From contig BLZA01000009.1 of assembly GCA_013423385.1 (NCBI GenBank), positions 310,001 through 374,000 of the forward strand: DNA of 64,000 nucleotides, written 5' to 3'. The translations under genes and the position numbers were made by a program. Below the pieces are notes generated by a model. It had not been told where the DNA came from. It was given only the letters and a program-made list of their open reading frames with translations, and did not search any database. This DNA comes from Naganishia liquefaciens (Eukaryota > Basidiomycota > Tremellomycetes > Filobasidiales > Filobasidiaceae). Shown piece after piece: positions 12,033 through 23,596 of this stretch; the stretch's first letter is position 1, and the number at the start of each line of letters is the position of its first letter.

Positions 12033-13734
12033 ATGGCTGTCGGAAAGATCTTCTCCTACCCTAGTATGTTACGTCCTTTGGCCTTCTTTGGTAACCCATT
12101 CTCACGCTGTCTCTTCCCGCAGACAACTGGCGCGTCAAGCGTGTGCAGGCTGTTGCTGCCTTGGCCGGCGAATCCGTCGAGGAGGTTAACATTGAGATGG
12201 CCGAGACCAAGAAGCCCGCCTTCCTCGCCAAGTTCCCCTTGGGTACTGTTCCGGCTTTCGAGGGCGCTGATGGTGTCTTCATCACCGAGACTGCTGCCAT
12301 CGCCGAGCACGGTAAGCATCTCTTCCCTCCAACCTCTTCGTCGCGCCGTGTATCCCGAAGGACAAGACGGTCTACAATGATGAGTCTTTAGTTATCCCTG
12401 TCTTAATCCGTGCTCTACGCGAGTATTGGGTTTGTCGATGCTTTTTCCGGCGGGTGGTACCGTCATATCGCTGAGTGTAACCAACTTGTTCTTCGTGGGC
12501 GCAAGCGTCAAGAGAGAAGACTCCGTCTGGCATCTTCCACGTTCTGACCTGATCCTTGCCTTCCAGTCGCTCGTGTCACCGGTGGCAAGTTGATCCCCTC
12601 GGACGCCAAGCAGGCCGCTGAGGTTTCTCAGTGGATTAACATCGCCGACCAGGAGGTGAGTTCAATCGCAGGAATCTCTTGGGTTCGAGTCTGATTCCGA
12701 AAATTTCTCTAGTTGGCCACCCCTCACGCCGCCATCTGCGGCATGATCGCTGGCTACATCGCCTACGCCAAGCCTGTCCAGACTTCGCTCTTGAACAAGC
12801 TCACCCAGCGACTCCAGACTCTTGACCGAGTCCTTTCTACCCGAACTTTCATCGTCGGTGACCGAATGACTCTGGCCGATATCGCCCTTGGTTCGGTTTT
12901 GTTCTCTCTTACCACCGGTAACGGTCACATCGACGCTGCCGCTCGAGCCAAGATCCCCAACGTTGTCCGATACCTCGAGACGTAAGGCATCTCTTTGATC
13001 ACGCTGCTACCTGGTACTTACACTACCTTCACTACAGCATCGTCAAGTCTCCCAAGCTCGCATCCATCTTCGGTGAAGTCAAGTACGTTGAGACCGCTCC
13101 TCAGTACCAGGCACCCAAGAAGGAAGGCAAGGCCGACAAGCCCAAGGCTGACAAGCCCAAGGCCGATGCTGCCGCCGCTCCCAAGAAGGAGAAGGCTGCC
13201 AAGAAGCCCGCCGCTGACGATGACGACGATGAGCCCGTCGTTCCCGCCGAGCCCAAGGCCAAAAACCCCTTGGACGAGTTGCCCAAGTCTTCGTTTGTCA
13301 TGGACGAGTGGAAGCGAAAGTACTCGAACGAGGACACCTTGACCGGTGCCCTTCCTTGGTTCTACGAAAACTTCGACCCTGAAGGTTACAGTGTCTGGCG
13401 AGTTGACTTCAAGTACAACGACGAGTTGACCCAGGTCTTCATGTCCGCCAACTTGATCGGTGGTTTCTTCGCCCGTCTGGAAGCTTCCCGAAAGTACGCC
13501 ATGGGTTCCATGGGTGTATTCGGCAAGGCTGGCGACTCGCTCATCTCGGGTGCCTTTGTCGTCCGAGGCAAGGACGCCATCCCCGTTCTTTCCGTCGCCC
13601 CCGACTGGGAGTCCTACAACATCACTCCGCTCGACATCACCACCGAGGAGGGCAAGAAGTTCTTCAACGGTGCTATGTCGTGGGAGCTCGAGATCGACGG
13701 CAAGCCTTGGGCCGACGGCAAGATCTTCAAGTAA
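12033..13734 (+). CDS. TEF4: translation elongation factor eEF1B gamma subunit
   Basis: This is the gamma subunit of the eEF1B nucleotide-exchange complex, which recharges eEF1A with GTP in the cytosol. The N-terminus is a GST-like domain: MAVGKIFSYP, then NWRVKRVQAVAALAGE, KFPLGTVPAFEG and a helical half with FIVGDRMTLADIALGSVLF. A Lys/Ala-rich linker with an acidic run (DDDDDE) leads to the C-terminal EF1G domain, seen as NPLDELPKSSFVMDEWKRKY, GALPWFYENFDPEGYSVW and the tail GKPWADGKIFK. Codon use is strongly C-ending, as expected for a highly expressed gene. Introns include 12064-12122 and an unusually long one at 12312-12566 that carries a snoRNA. Yeast has two paralogues, CAM1 and TEF4; only one copy is seen here. 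Confidence 0.97.
12369..12482 (+). ncRNA. SNR38: intronic box C/D snoRNA, probable snR38 orthologue
   Basis: The 255-nt third intron of the eEF1B-gamma gene holds box C ATGATGA (12377-12383) and box D CTGA (12471-12474). They are flanked by a terminal stem: GGT-C-TACA before box C pairs with TGTA-ACC after box D, 7 pairs with one bulged C. Inside, AGTTATCCCTGT (12390-12401) is exactly complementary to the universally conserved 25S rRNA segment ACAGGGATAACT of the peptidyl-transferase loop. It is followed directly by CTTA, a one-mismatch D' box. Counting five nucleotides back from D' points to the middle G of GGG, the residue equivalent to yeast Gm2815. Yeast snR38 guides that site and lies in the TEF4 intron, so both host and target agree. 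The C' box is degenerate (near 12435). Confidence 0.88.
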
Positions 13735-14384
13735 ATATAATGACCGCGATGCCAGGAAGAGAAGCGTTGTTTCAAGTGCGACCTGTTGTGAACTGTAGAC
13801 TAGAGATATGCATGTTGGCAACGCTGATCATGCCCATCGTTACTGACCGAGAGATGTCTGCTGGCTTTCAGACGTTTCCCTGATATAAAAACGAAGTCTG
13901 AATAGGAGTGCTGGCTGGAGAGCCAGCTGGAGAGCTGCAGGTGACGCGGACCGAGTTCACCTCGATCACCCTCGATCGCCCCGTCTCGCTCACCGCGGGG
14001 TCCATTCCAGTCGAGTCCCTCGTTACGGCTTTCAAGTCTGATGTCCCTCCCCCTTGCCGTCGTATCAAGGGCCAGACTCACGTCCCTCACCCGACTCGCT
14101 TTCCACCACCTGTCAGTACGCCCGTTACCCTTACCCTCTCGCGAAATGATGACAAAGCGCCGGGGCCAATCGACGACTGTCTTCTGGGCACTCTCGCAAG
14201 AGTGTTGGGAAGCTCGAGTCAGGATGCGAACGATTCAACGGCTAGAATATCATTCTCGGTCTCGGGCGCCACGTCTGCCTGCAGCAGGTGCCTGAGGCTA
14301 CTCTGATGCGAACGATTCAACTTGCTTGATCAGCTTAAGCGCTCGGGAACTAATGTAACTTCGTAAAATAGGTGACACACTATC
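13735..14384 (+). other. intergenic, eEF1B-gamma 3' side and CIA1 promoter
   Basis: A 7-bp perfect hairpin, GCTGGCT-ggag-AGCCAGC, lies at 13910-13927. A 17-bp direct repeat is at 14223-14239 and 14305-14321. No protein frame with a recognisable family is seen. Confidence 0.5.
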
Positions 14385-16024
14385 ATGTCCGGACTTGAGC
14401 TCGTTGCGAAGCTACCTGGTATGTGGAGCCCATAGACTCCGTTTCCGTCGATGTTAAGCCGCATCCTACCTACAGGTCATTCTGAGCCCGCGTGGTGTGT
14501 TGCCTGGAACCCCACGCGGCCTCTTCTTGCATCTTGCTCTACCGATAAAACTGTCCGTCTATATTCGTATCATTTCCCAGGCCACACCCCATCCGGAGAT
14601 ACAGGCAAGCCTGTGTTCCAGTTCTTGGCTGAGATTCCGACGGCACATAAACGGACGATCCGAAGCATCGCATGGAGTCCGAGCGGACGGACGCTGGCAA
14701 CTGCAAGCTTTGATTCCACTGTTGGCGTTTGGGAAGAGGTCATTGACTCAGCCGAGGGAATCGATGGTGCTGAGCACACGGATGACGAGGATGGAGATGT
14801 CAACATGCAATCGGGAAGTCCAGTGGAATGGGAATGTGTAACAACATTGGAAGGACATGAGAGCGAATGCAAATCCGTCGGCTATTCGAGCGATGGGGCA
14901 TTACTGGCAAGTTGCTCGAGAGATAAAAGCGTCTGGATCTGGGAAGGTATGTTTCGGTAAGGTCATGGTCATTCAGCTGCGAGTAACGTGTCTTGCATCA
15001 TCAGTGCAGCCCGACTCTGATTTTGAGTGTATCTCCGTGATGATGGAGCATACACAGGATGTGAAAGCGCTCGCTTGGCATCCGAAAGAGGAGGCAAGTC
15101 AAGATGTACCGAGGACTATGCTGTAGGCTTAACAGACTAATGAATGCTATCTTAGATCCTCGCCTCTGCGTCGTACGATGCATCCATCCTGCTCTTCGCC
15201 GACGACCCTGATGCAGATTGGGGGCCTTTTCAGAAACTTCAACCATCACTGCCCGCTCAGAACCCAGACGTCTCACCCCATCTGAAGGATCATCCATCAC
15301 GGCCAGCCGTGGCGATGGAAACAGCGGGAGAAGACGACGATGCAGACCAATTCGTGGTACCGCCGCTCAAGGAGCCAGAAACCATATGGAGTCTGGCTTT
15401 CTCCCCGTGCGGCATGTACCTGGCAAGTGGCGGAGATAATGGGGGCATCAGAATATGGGCACGAGGGTGAGCTTTGGTCTGGGCTTCTCCCATGAATGCC
15501 TTCCTGAGGCAGGTCTACTCTCGTTTTAACAGGGGACATAGCACGGAAGCTAGATGGACCGAGGTTGCCCACTATCAGGCGCATGATCCCCGAGCGTGCT
15601 TCAGTGTGTCGTGGCAAGAGTCAGCAGAATCGGCGGAGCAAGATTTGGGTCGTTTGGCGAGCACTGGCGGTGACGGTTCTATCCTGGTGTGGCGAGTGGT
15701 AAGTTATGACATGATTCATGCCGTTTTGAGCGTGCTAAAATATTGCCCATGCGCGCTTAGACCAAGACCGATGAAACGGTCTTAACTTCTCAGCTTTCGA
15801 ATCCTGTAAACAAAATATCAATGACGGTCATCGCCATCCACACGCAAGCCCATGATATCCACGACATCAATTCGATTGCGTGGTGCAAGCGTTTGGTACC
15901 CGAAGATGCTAATGAAGGAAGCGCAAGCTTTGAACGAGCTCAGCTGGCTCGACAGCGTACACGCGGGCTGCTTGCCACGGCGGCTGATGATGGGAGTGTC
16001 AAGGTCTGGCGTTCGAATGTATAA
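14385..16024 (+). CDS. CIA1: cytosolic iron-sulfur assembly WD40 protein Cia1
   Basis: This is a seven-blade WD40 protein of the cytosolic iron-sulfur targeting complex (with Cia2 and Met18), which hands Fe-S clusters to nuclear and cytosolic apoproteins. The spliced product starts [20 protein letters not shown]. Repeats are plain: [92 protein letters not shown] and [15 protein letters not shown]. An acidic insert (DDEDGDVN) sits in blade 2, as in other fungal Cia1 proteins. At least five short introns are needed. The first is just after codon 12, where VAKLPG is completed by HSEPAW. The stop is at 16022-16024. Confidence 0.95.
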
Positions 16025-16432
16025 TCCAGAATACATCTATATTGCCATTACACGTTTGCGCGGGAATCATCCCACCCGTGTTCTGTATAGTGGACTACAG
16101 CAGCTACAGTACTGTGGCCCTTGGTCTCTGAGAGCTGTCTGCGACGTGTATTCTATGTACGATGTAGGCGCTTTAAGCCGAAGCTCATGACTTAAAGTCG
16201 CGCTATTCACGAGTTTCAAGTCGACTCGCGTCCTCGACGCGTTCATATGTGATACACAGTAATCTCGCGTGTCGATCGCTTGGGCTTACAGGTAATCAAA
16301 CTCCAGGGCCGTCCATGGAGAATCTGCATCAACCATTATCCATGCACCGAAGACAAGGACTATCTGCGACCAGTCATAACGACAATCATCCATACACTCG
16401 ACTCCGACAATTTCCACGACACTTCAGCCGCT
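16025..16432 (+). other. intergenic between CIA1 and DAD1
   Basis: This is a tandem spacer of about 400 bp holding the CIA1 3' end and the DAD1 promoter. An open frame runs from 16280 into DAD1, but the extra N-terminal residues are not family-like, so I start DAD1 at 16433. Nothing else is seen. Confidence 0.45.
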
Positions 16433-17074
16433 ATGCAGCCGCGAAAATCCATGGCCAATTCGGCACCAACTTTTGTGGGAGGGCAACAGATTGGGGCGGG
16501 ATCGACCTCGAACCAAGCTGGTGCATCCCAGTTCGGCAGATCATCCGGCCCTGACCTTGGCGCAGTGACGGATGATGATGCCAACCGGTCCTTCTTCGAC
16601 AAGGAGAGGGACCGGCTGATCGAGGAAATCGCCGGTGTGGGTGACGCACCTGACTCATTGGACCGTTATACCTAATCTCGCTCATCTTTCAGGGTTTTGA
16701 AGAAGTTCTTTCATCAGCCAACGTCTTGAATCGCAAGCTGGAAGAGGTATACGGCGTCGGCAAAGAATTTCAGACTGTAGCCAACCTGTGGGGAGTGAGT
16801 CAAGCGTGGCTGGGATACCATGAAAACGCTGAGAAGGGGAACACTTTCACAGCAATTCAACACATTGATCAGAGAGCAAAAGGTTTCTTAATGTTACAGC
16901 TCTTCCCCGCAAACTCGCGCTGACTATCCTTTCAAACAGGCTGATCCCACAGCTGACTCGGCAATCCCGCAAAATTCTGTTGGGCGAACATCAACGCAGG
17001 GCGATCAACTTCGAGTTAGTCAGGGTGTGCCCGGCACGGGCGGGGCGACCTTTGGACAATCGACAGCGCAGTAG
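16433..17074 (+). CDS. DAD1: DASH/DAM1 complex subunit Dad1
   Basis: This is a subunit of the fungal DASH ring that couples kinetochores to microtubules. Exons are 16433-16636, 16693-16794, 16853-16882 and 16940-17074, which sum to 156 codons in frame. The family core is SFFDKERDRLIEEIAG, GFEEVLSSANVLNRKLEEVY, GVGKEFQTVANLWG and QFNTLIREQK. The third exon is only 30 nt. Compared with yeast Dad1 (94 aa) the protein has a Ser/Gln/Gly-rich N-terminal extension and a polar C-terminal tail. The start could instead be the second Met (MANSAP), seven codons in. It converges on the small mitochondrial-type gene downstream. Confidence 0.93.
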
Positions 17075-17500
17075 AGAACATTGGCCTCGGAACGCGAGAT
17101 TCCGCTTCCTAATCACACCTCACCTCCGGTAATACCGATAAATGCCAACCGTCCGGTTCAGTTGAGGCCTGTGATTGAACACCCTGAAATCGGTCTGTTG
17201 CGTCGATCTCGAATGGCTCCATCCCGATCACCGGCACATGCACTTGACTGTGCAGCAGTCGTTTAATGACCAATCCATGTCAAAAGAAGACATCAGCACA
17301 CCCGACTTGGCCGATGCTAGAGCTCGACGCCGACATTAATCTTGATGAAGGGGGAGCCGCTATCATGCTGTGCCAGAAGATGTAGCAAGGGCAATGCTAT
17401 TTCGATCCGGGGGAATGTATGGATACAGTGATGGTTTTCAATATCGATACAGCTACTTTTTGCCTAATGGCCCCATCAGTTGTTGAACATTCTGCGAATA
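17075..17500. other. intergenic between convergent genes
   Basis: These 426 bp hold the two 3' ends of DAD1 and the minus-strand gene at 17501-18002. I see no gene, repeat or RNA signal here. Confidence 0.5.
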
Positions 17501-18002
17501 TTATAAACTGCTTAGCTCTCGTGATCGAGATATCTCCAGATCGTTACCCACCTCTGGCGTAACATCTACGCCGGCCTGCTTTAGTTCGGTCATAACCTTT
17601 GTGATTGCTATTCGGAATTCGCCATCCATTGCCAATTTCATGAGGGTCATCTTCGAGGGAGGCTGTGTGAGATCGATGCCTGTTAGGACAAGGTCGTAAG
17701 CTTTTCTGCCTTCAAAACAATCACATGGAAGATTACCCCTTACCCTTCTTCTGCATGAGATCGCCAATGTCCCTAATGGCTTCCATAGCAGTTGGATGCG
17801 ACTTGATGACGTTGAACAACGGCGACTGCTCGAACGCCGAGGCGAATTCGTCCTCTTGGCTAGCCAACCGTGACGCACTTGACGATAGGTATCGGTGTGG
17901 AAGTGTTCGGGCGGAAAGGCTACTCCTTGTGACGGAGGCCTCAACTCGTGAAAGTGTGCTCGCGGATCGGCTGGTGGATTTTACGCAATGGCGGATGAAC
18001 AT
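17501..18002 (-). CDS. uncharacterised small protein with probable mitochondrial presequence
   Basis: This is a two-exon gene with its start at 18002 and stop at 17501-17503. A short intron starting GTAAGG joins LMQKKG to IDLTQPPSKMTLMK. The N-terminus MFIRHCVKSTSRSASTLSRV is Arg/Ser-rich with no acidic residues, and RYLSSSASR follows near residue 40; this is a typical mitochondrial targeting presequence. The mature part is a pair of amphipathic helical segments: SPLFNVIKSHPTAMEAIRDI, then KLAMDGEFRIAITKVMTELK with QAGVDVTPE. Total length is about 147 aa. I do not recognise the family. The conserved-looking core and the clean intron argue for a real gene. It is divergent from the SDR gene, with 267 bp between starts. 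Confidence 0.7.
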
Positions 18003-18269
18003 GACGGGTATACTGCGGTCTGTAGTGTGAATATCCAAGATGAAGACGAGGAAAGCTTTTGTAGAAACGCAATCGCGACAGCTATCGCGACTTGTCTTTG
18101 AAGCCGCAAGCTTCACCAAGATTGCGGGTCGGTCGATCGTCATGATCATCCCATCCCGTCTTCTCCCGGCTCCGCACACGCTGGCTTACCTGATGCGGAT
18201 CCTGGCAACCGGGCTTCGGCCCGGTATGGCCGAATGAGCATCTTGATACTATCTTGATTCTCGCTCAGT

Positions 18270-19623
18270 ATGGTCCAGTGTGTCGAGGGTCAATCAATTG
18301 CAGGTGGACTGTCACGCACTGCTTACCACACCGATACCTCGTTAGAATATCACTTGAAAAGCGTGCCGGAAATGATGACCCTCGATCTCAATCGCAAATT
18401 GGTTCTGGTGACTGGAGGAGGGCGAGGAATCGGTCTCGCAATCTCGAGAGCCGTTGCCGAAGGTAAGCCCCTCACGATGATGTGAGCAAAACAAAGGCTA
18501 ATACATATGTGTTGGATCTAATTTCAGCGGGAGCCGATCTTGCCATCACATACACGTCCCAAGACTGCTCAGAACTCGCCCGAGAGCTGTCCGGGGAATT
18601 CTCCATTACTGCCAAGGCATTCAAGTGTGATACGGCTGACAGCAAAGAGGTGGACCAGTCTGTGCAGGAAATCAAGAAAGGATTCGGCAAGGACGTCGAT
18701 ATTGCCATCTGCAATGCTGGTCCGTTCAGGAGAATGCTCGGCTGTGTGCGTCGCTAACGGGATCTCCCTCTAGGTATTTCCCTCTGGCGAGACTCGCACG
18801 ACATGTCCGATGGCAAGTCTCGTCATTGCAGCGTGGAAAGATAGAGCTGACAGGCCTCCCTACAGCTGAACTTCAGCATATTTTCGCTGTCAACGCTTTT
18901 GGTCCAATCTATACCGCACGAGCCCTCGTCCGATCATGGCTCGGCCTTCCAGTGTGTGTTGACGCCGAGAAACACACCGCATTGGCAGAATTCAAGGAAA
19001 AGGGCCGCATCCTGCAAGGCAAGCAGGTATTGTTCGTTTCAAGCATATCGGGACTAGTCGCCATGTCGCCGCAAAATCAGTCGGCCTATAACGGCAGCAA
19101 GGCGGCTCTGACAATGATGGCCAAGGTATGAAGATTCCTGCCCTGCCGCGTCACCTCCCCCCTAATCAGCCGTACAGAGTCTGGCAGGAGAATGGGCTTC
19201 TTTAGGTGTCACCGTGAATGCTATCTCGCCTGTAAGTCTCTGAAGGTCCGGCGGCGGGCAAAGATTCTCCGCACTAAGTTATACCTTTTCGTTGCAGGGT
19301 TACGTGTCCACAGACATGATTGCCAATCCCCCTGACGCCAAAGCCAAGGCATGGGTCAAGGAATGGCAAGACCGAACGCCCGTGGGACAGTAAATATCAA
19401 TAGCCAGTCTGGGCTTGCAGCTAATCCGATAGCGTTTACTCCAGATTCGCCACAGCGGAGATGATTGGCCGGTTCGTGGCTCTCATGGTTTCGGATGCGG
19501 CAGGCGGCAGTGGCTTCCTGACAGGAAGCGATTTGATCATGGATGGAGGTAAGTAGCAAAAGCTGGACAACCCAACTCGGTCTGTTCTGACTGCCTTTGG
19601 GATTAGGCTATACCATCTTCTAG
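18270..19623 (+). CDS. short-chain dehydrogenase/reductase (sorbose reductase / mannitol dehydrogenase type)
   Basis: This is a classical SDR of about 310 residues. It shows the nucleotide-binding TGGGRGIGLAISRAVAE at about residues 48-64, the NAG motif (VDIAICNAG), the VNAFGP helix, the catalytic SSISG with YNGSK (Ser, Tyr, Lys) and the tail GSGFLTGSDLIMDGGYTIF. The overall pattern resembles NADP-dependent sorbose reductase Sou1 and fungal mannitol dehydrogenases, so a sugar/polyol ketoreductase is the best inference; the substrate is not proven. The intron at 18813-18865 is GC-AG (GCAAGT...CTACAG), needed to join DMSD to AELQHIF. The start could be 18270 or one of the internal Met codons just before TLDLNRKLVLV. 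Confidence 0.88.
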
Positions 19624-20003
19624 CATCTCTGTCCAGAAGAGAGACGGGAAGCCGCAGAAATAGGACCGCCCACAAGGCAGCGTACGATAAAAGCCAATCC
19701 AGTTATTTGTCTTCTGATATACATATGAGCATGACTTTGCCGCATAGAAATGCCGGGCGACTTTGACCCTGAGCGAGTCGCTTCGAGTCTGTGCGCTCGA
19801 CGTGACGCGCTCGTCGCGTCGGGGGTTGATCAAATTAGATGAATGCGAGACATTCAGTCGGCCGCCTCCACTTCGCGCAGGATCCAAAGGTTGCAGTCGT
19901 GGCTGAGGGCATTCCTTGATTCGAAAGAAACAAGCTCGAGAGACGACAAGTCGCTTGACAGCCACAAGCCACAAGCCGCTCACTTTGACACCGCATTCCC
20001 GCA
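19624..20003 (+). other. intergenic, CHK1 promoter
   Basis: This is a 380-bp tandem spacer. It is rich in CGACG/CGCGTC words near 19790-19830. No gene or RNA signal is seen. Confidence 0.45.
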
Positions 20004-22065
20004 ATGACGATGTCAAACTCATCCTCCACTGGTCTCAGCTTTGCCAGTGTGCGGGGCTACTTGATATGGGAGCAGATTGGAAGTGGCGGTTTCTCAAAGT
20101 GAGACTGGCGTTCATGGTTAAAAACCCCTTCTCACCCCTGAACTTCCTCCAGAGTATTTCGCGCGGCGAATGAGCAGTCTGGCAAGGTCGCCGCCGTCAA
20201 GCTGGTCTTTCTCTCTCAGCCCAATAACCCTGCGCTGGGCCCCGTGCAAGTAGCTTCGGAAGAAGATATCAAGCTTCTCAAGAAAGAAGTTCAAGTCCAT
20301 CGAACCATGAAGCACGTCAATGTCCTGGAATTCATGGACAGCTTGTTGGTAGACCAGAGGCAGAAAGGCCTTGAACACTCAGTACCGGGGCTGTATATGC
20401 TGCTGGAATTGGCTGCTGGAGGAGATTTATTCGACAAGATAGGTGAGCCGCTCTAGAGTACTCGAGAGGCGCGACATTGCCCTGATCATCTCCGCAGCCC
20501 CGGATGTCGGTGTTTCAGAAGAACTGGCCAAATTCTACTTCACTCAACTCGTATCTGGACTGGTACGTCGATACAGTGCTTCTTTCCACATTTTGCACCA
20601 AAAAACTTGACCCTTCCACAGTCATACATACATTCTAAGGGTATCTGCCACCGGGACCTGAAACCAGAAAACCTGCTATTGAGTTCGGAAGGTTGGTCAC
20701 TTCTCTAGCTGACAAGAGGGGAAATGACTCAAAGCAGACTTACGCATGCAGGCGACTTGAAGATATCAGATTTCGGGCTTTGTGCAGTGTACAAGCACCA
20801 GGGGAAAGAGCGATTGTTATCCGGTCGTTGCGGTAGTCTACCATACGTTGCGCCTGAAGTACGTCATCCTTGGGCGACTCAACATTTCACAATTCTGACC
20901 CGCCGGTTTCGTAGCTGAATGCTTCTGGGGGTTACCAAGCTGAACCGGTTGACATGTGGGGAGCCGGCGTCGTCCTCTTCACGCTTCTAGTCGGTAGTGA
21001 GTCGTCCAGGAAGGGAGCCGACGCGCGTTCTCAAGCAAACGCTTGCAAAACAGACACTCCGTGGGACGAACCGACACTGAATAGTCCCGAGTTTGAAGCG
21101 TACTTGAGCGGTGAACTACTGAAGTATGAGCCGTGGACAAAGATTTCGCGAGAACCTCTGCGTAAGTACAGGCTCTTAGTTCAAAATATCGCGAAGTCAC
21201 GAGAGCCATGGTATTCTGACAATACGTTCCAATAGAAATGCTTCTTGGACTGCTCGACGTGAACCCGAAGTCACGGTGGACGCTCCAGCAAGTCGCAGGT
21301 CATCCGTGGCTCTTGACGTGAGTGTCGACCCTAGTTGGTTAACACTTAGCTGACTATATTCTCGGTGTACAGGCCATCGCAGGTTTCCCGCACACGACTC
21401 GGTCAAGAACTCACTCAAGGTCTACGCCAGACTGGACACATGGACTTGGTCAATCCACGCAATACACAACCTATGTAAGTCTCAATGCCCATCCTAGTCT
21501 CCTGCGTACTGAAAATCACCGGTCTGATAGACGCGCGCCGAATGCCTCACAGTTTGTTAGCCAGTACACTAGTCAACTAAGCCAAATAGCATCACAATTC
21601 ATGCAATCCGCAGGAATGCTTGTAAGTTTACCATGAAAATCGGAATCGACAATCACTGATTGGTATCGGTAGTCTCAAAATCCCAACGGCACGCAAGATA
21701 TGAACCAGCAGCTCACGAGATTCTACACCAGACTTCCGCCACAAGATACAAGTGCGAGAATGGAGATTTGTATACAACATTTGGTCAAAAAGGAACACTT
21801 GGATTTCGGTCGGACCATCAAACTGGGGTTACTGGATTCGAGAAAACAGTGGATGGCAGGCGAGATCACATTTACTGATGGACCTTACGGTGATCATTCG
21901 ACAATGGTGCAGGTTCTCAAAGCCAAGGTGAGCGCGACACTTCGTCAATGACGAGACGCGATCACGCTGAGCCTACTTTGCTTCAAGGGGGACCCCCTGG
22001 AATGGCGCCGTTTCTTCTGGCGCCTAACGAAGATGGCTGAACTGCAATCATATATCATCACTTGA
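20004..22065 (+). CDS. CHK1: checkpoint kinase Chk1
   Basis: This is a serine/threonine kinase of the DNA-damage checkpoint. The kinase domain starts close to the N-terminus, as in Chk1: [14 protein letters not shown] (Gly loop), VAAVKLVF (catalytic Lys), [12 protein letters not shown] (catalytic loop), [11 protein letters not shown] (DFG), [10 protein letters not shown] and the substrate-region segment [16 protein letters not shown], which matches the Chk1 TPWD..T.....Y hallmark. It ends with HPWLL. The C-terminal regulatory domain carries [13 protein letters not shown] with SQ sites that are candidate ATR/ATM targets, then a KA1-like region ending [20 protein letters not shown]. More than ten short introns are needed. 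The start is 20004 (MTMSNS); the Met at 20010 is in the same frame. Confidence 0.95.
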
Positions 22066-22201
22066 AATATCAGATCAATGCGAGATAAGGCTCGCCGTTA
22101 TCCGCCGCAGAGGAGAAATGCTGCAACTTTCATCCGTTGATATGGGTATATCGCGCAATACGTTGTACAAATCACATTGCATATTCGAATCATGGGTAAC
22201 A

Positions 22202-23596
22202 CTACTTTGCGGCCTTGATCTTCTCCGTCAAATCTGGCACGGCCGTGAACAGGTCGGCCACGAGGCCAGCATCTGCAATCTGGAAAATGGGCGCATCGGC
22301 ATCCTGGAAAGTGGCAATGCCTCAGTGTAAGCTCGAGATAGAGCTTTCATAAGCAATGAATGTACCTTGTTGATGGCGACGATAAGCTTAGACTCCTTCA
22401 TGCCAGCCAAATGCTGGATAGCTCCAGAAATGCCGACGGCCATGTACAGCTCAGGGGCGACAACCTATAGAGGCGGAATTGAGCTTCACGACATCGAGAA
22501 GAAGCTTGGGAAAACCACAGACCTTTCCTGTTTGGCCGACTTGCAGCGAATTGTCGGCGTATCCGGCATCCACGGCGGCTCGAGATGCGCCGATCGCTAA
22601 AGCAAGGATCAAGGTCAAAGGTCAATTTAGAATACCTGAACCCGAAGTACATACCAGCGCCAAGGCTGTCAGCCAAAGGTTCCATGACTGCGGTGAACTG
22701 TTCGGCTGATTTAAGGGCTCGACCACCGGAAACGACGCGGGAAGCCGAAGACAAGTCGGGCCTGCTGGACGTCGTGAGTTCTTCAGATACGAATTTGGTG
22801 GGACCTATAGCCAGGAAGTCGCAACATCAGGCGGACGGATCTCGGTCGAGCGATCAGTATGATTAACGAAGACATACTGCTGCCAGCCTGTGCTGCGATC
22901 TCCTCAACCTCAGCTCCGGAGCCGCTCAGCTTTGCCTTGTCGAATGCCGTGGTTCGGACGCTGACGATTCCAATCCTGTCCTTGTCTTGACTCGTCTTGA
23001 TCTGCAAGATTGCATTTCCAGCGTAGATGGGACGAGTGTATTCGGTTGACTTGGAAGCATCATCGTGCTTGACAGACAGGATGTCAGCGACATGTGAGAC
23101 GTTCATGGTGCCGGCGAGACGGGGAAGAATGTTCTTGGCGACGGCGGTGTGAGCGGCAAAGAGATGAGTGATGGGGCCCGACGAAGTGGAAGGCGAAGAA
23201 TCAAGGAAGGAGGACAACGCAGGTGTGACCGCTTGTGAATAACGTCACTCAGTTTCTGCGCGGTGGCATGCATAAACCGGTAAGAAGCATACCTTCAGCC
23301 ATAGAGTGCGCGAAGCCTTCATTTTTGGCCGTGAACACCTTCTTCAATCCGTCAATCTGCTTCACTTCGTCCAATACCGACGCAACCTCGCTATCCGTGC
23401 CGATCACGAAAGCGCTGACGTCCCCGCCCACAGATTTCGCGGCAGTCACGGCGTGTAAAGTCGAGTCGTTCATCTTTCCATTCTTGTGTTCGATGAAGAC
23501 GAGGGAGGAAGCTGGTCGCTGTCCGCGTGCGACATGGCTAGCACGAACGGTGTTCCGTGTGGCACAGACGAGTCGGGGAGTGCGGTGGGCGAACAT
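22202..23596 (-). CDS. electron transfer flavoprotein alpha subunit, mitochondrial
   Basis: This is the alpha subunit of ETF, the matrix FAD protein that passes electrons from acyl-CoA dehydrogenases to ETF-quinone oxidoreductase. The start at 23596 gives the presequence [20 protein letters not shown]. The N-terminal ETF domain follows: [20 protein letters not shown], then [20 protein letters not shown]. The C-terminal FAD domain shows [64 protein letters not shown] and [18 protein letters not shown], with KAAK at the stop (22202). This is a full-length family order with about five introns. It converges on CHK1, 136 bp between stops. A GTG/GAT microsatellite abuts the start codon. Confidence 0.96.

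Noticed and set aside
14147-14294. Possible box C (ATGATGA) and box D (CTGA) in the CIA1 promoter
   Set aside because: Too far apart, no terminal stem, and no rRNA-complementary guide that I recognise.
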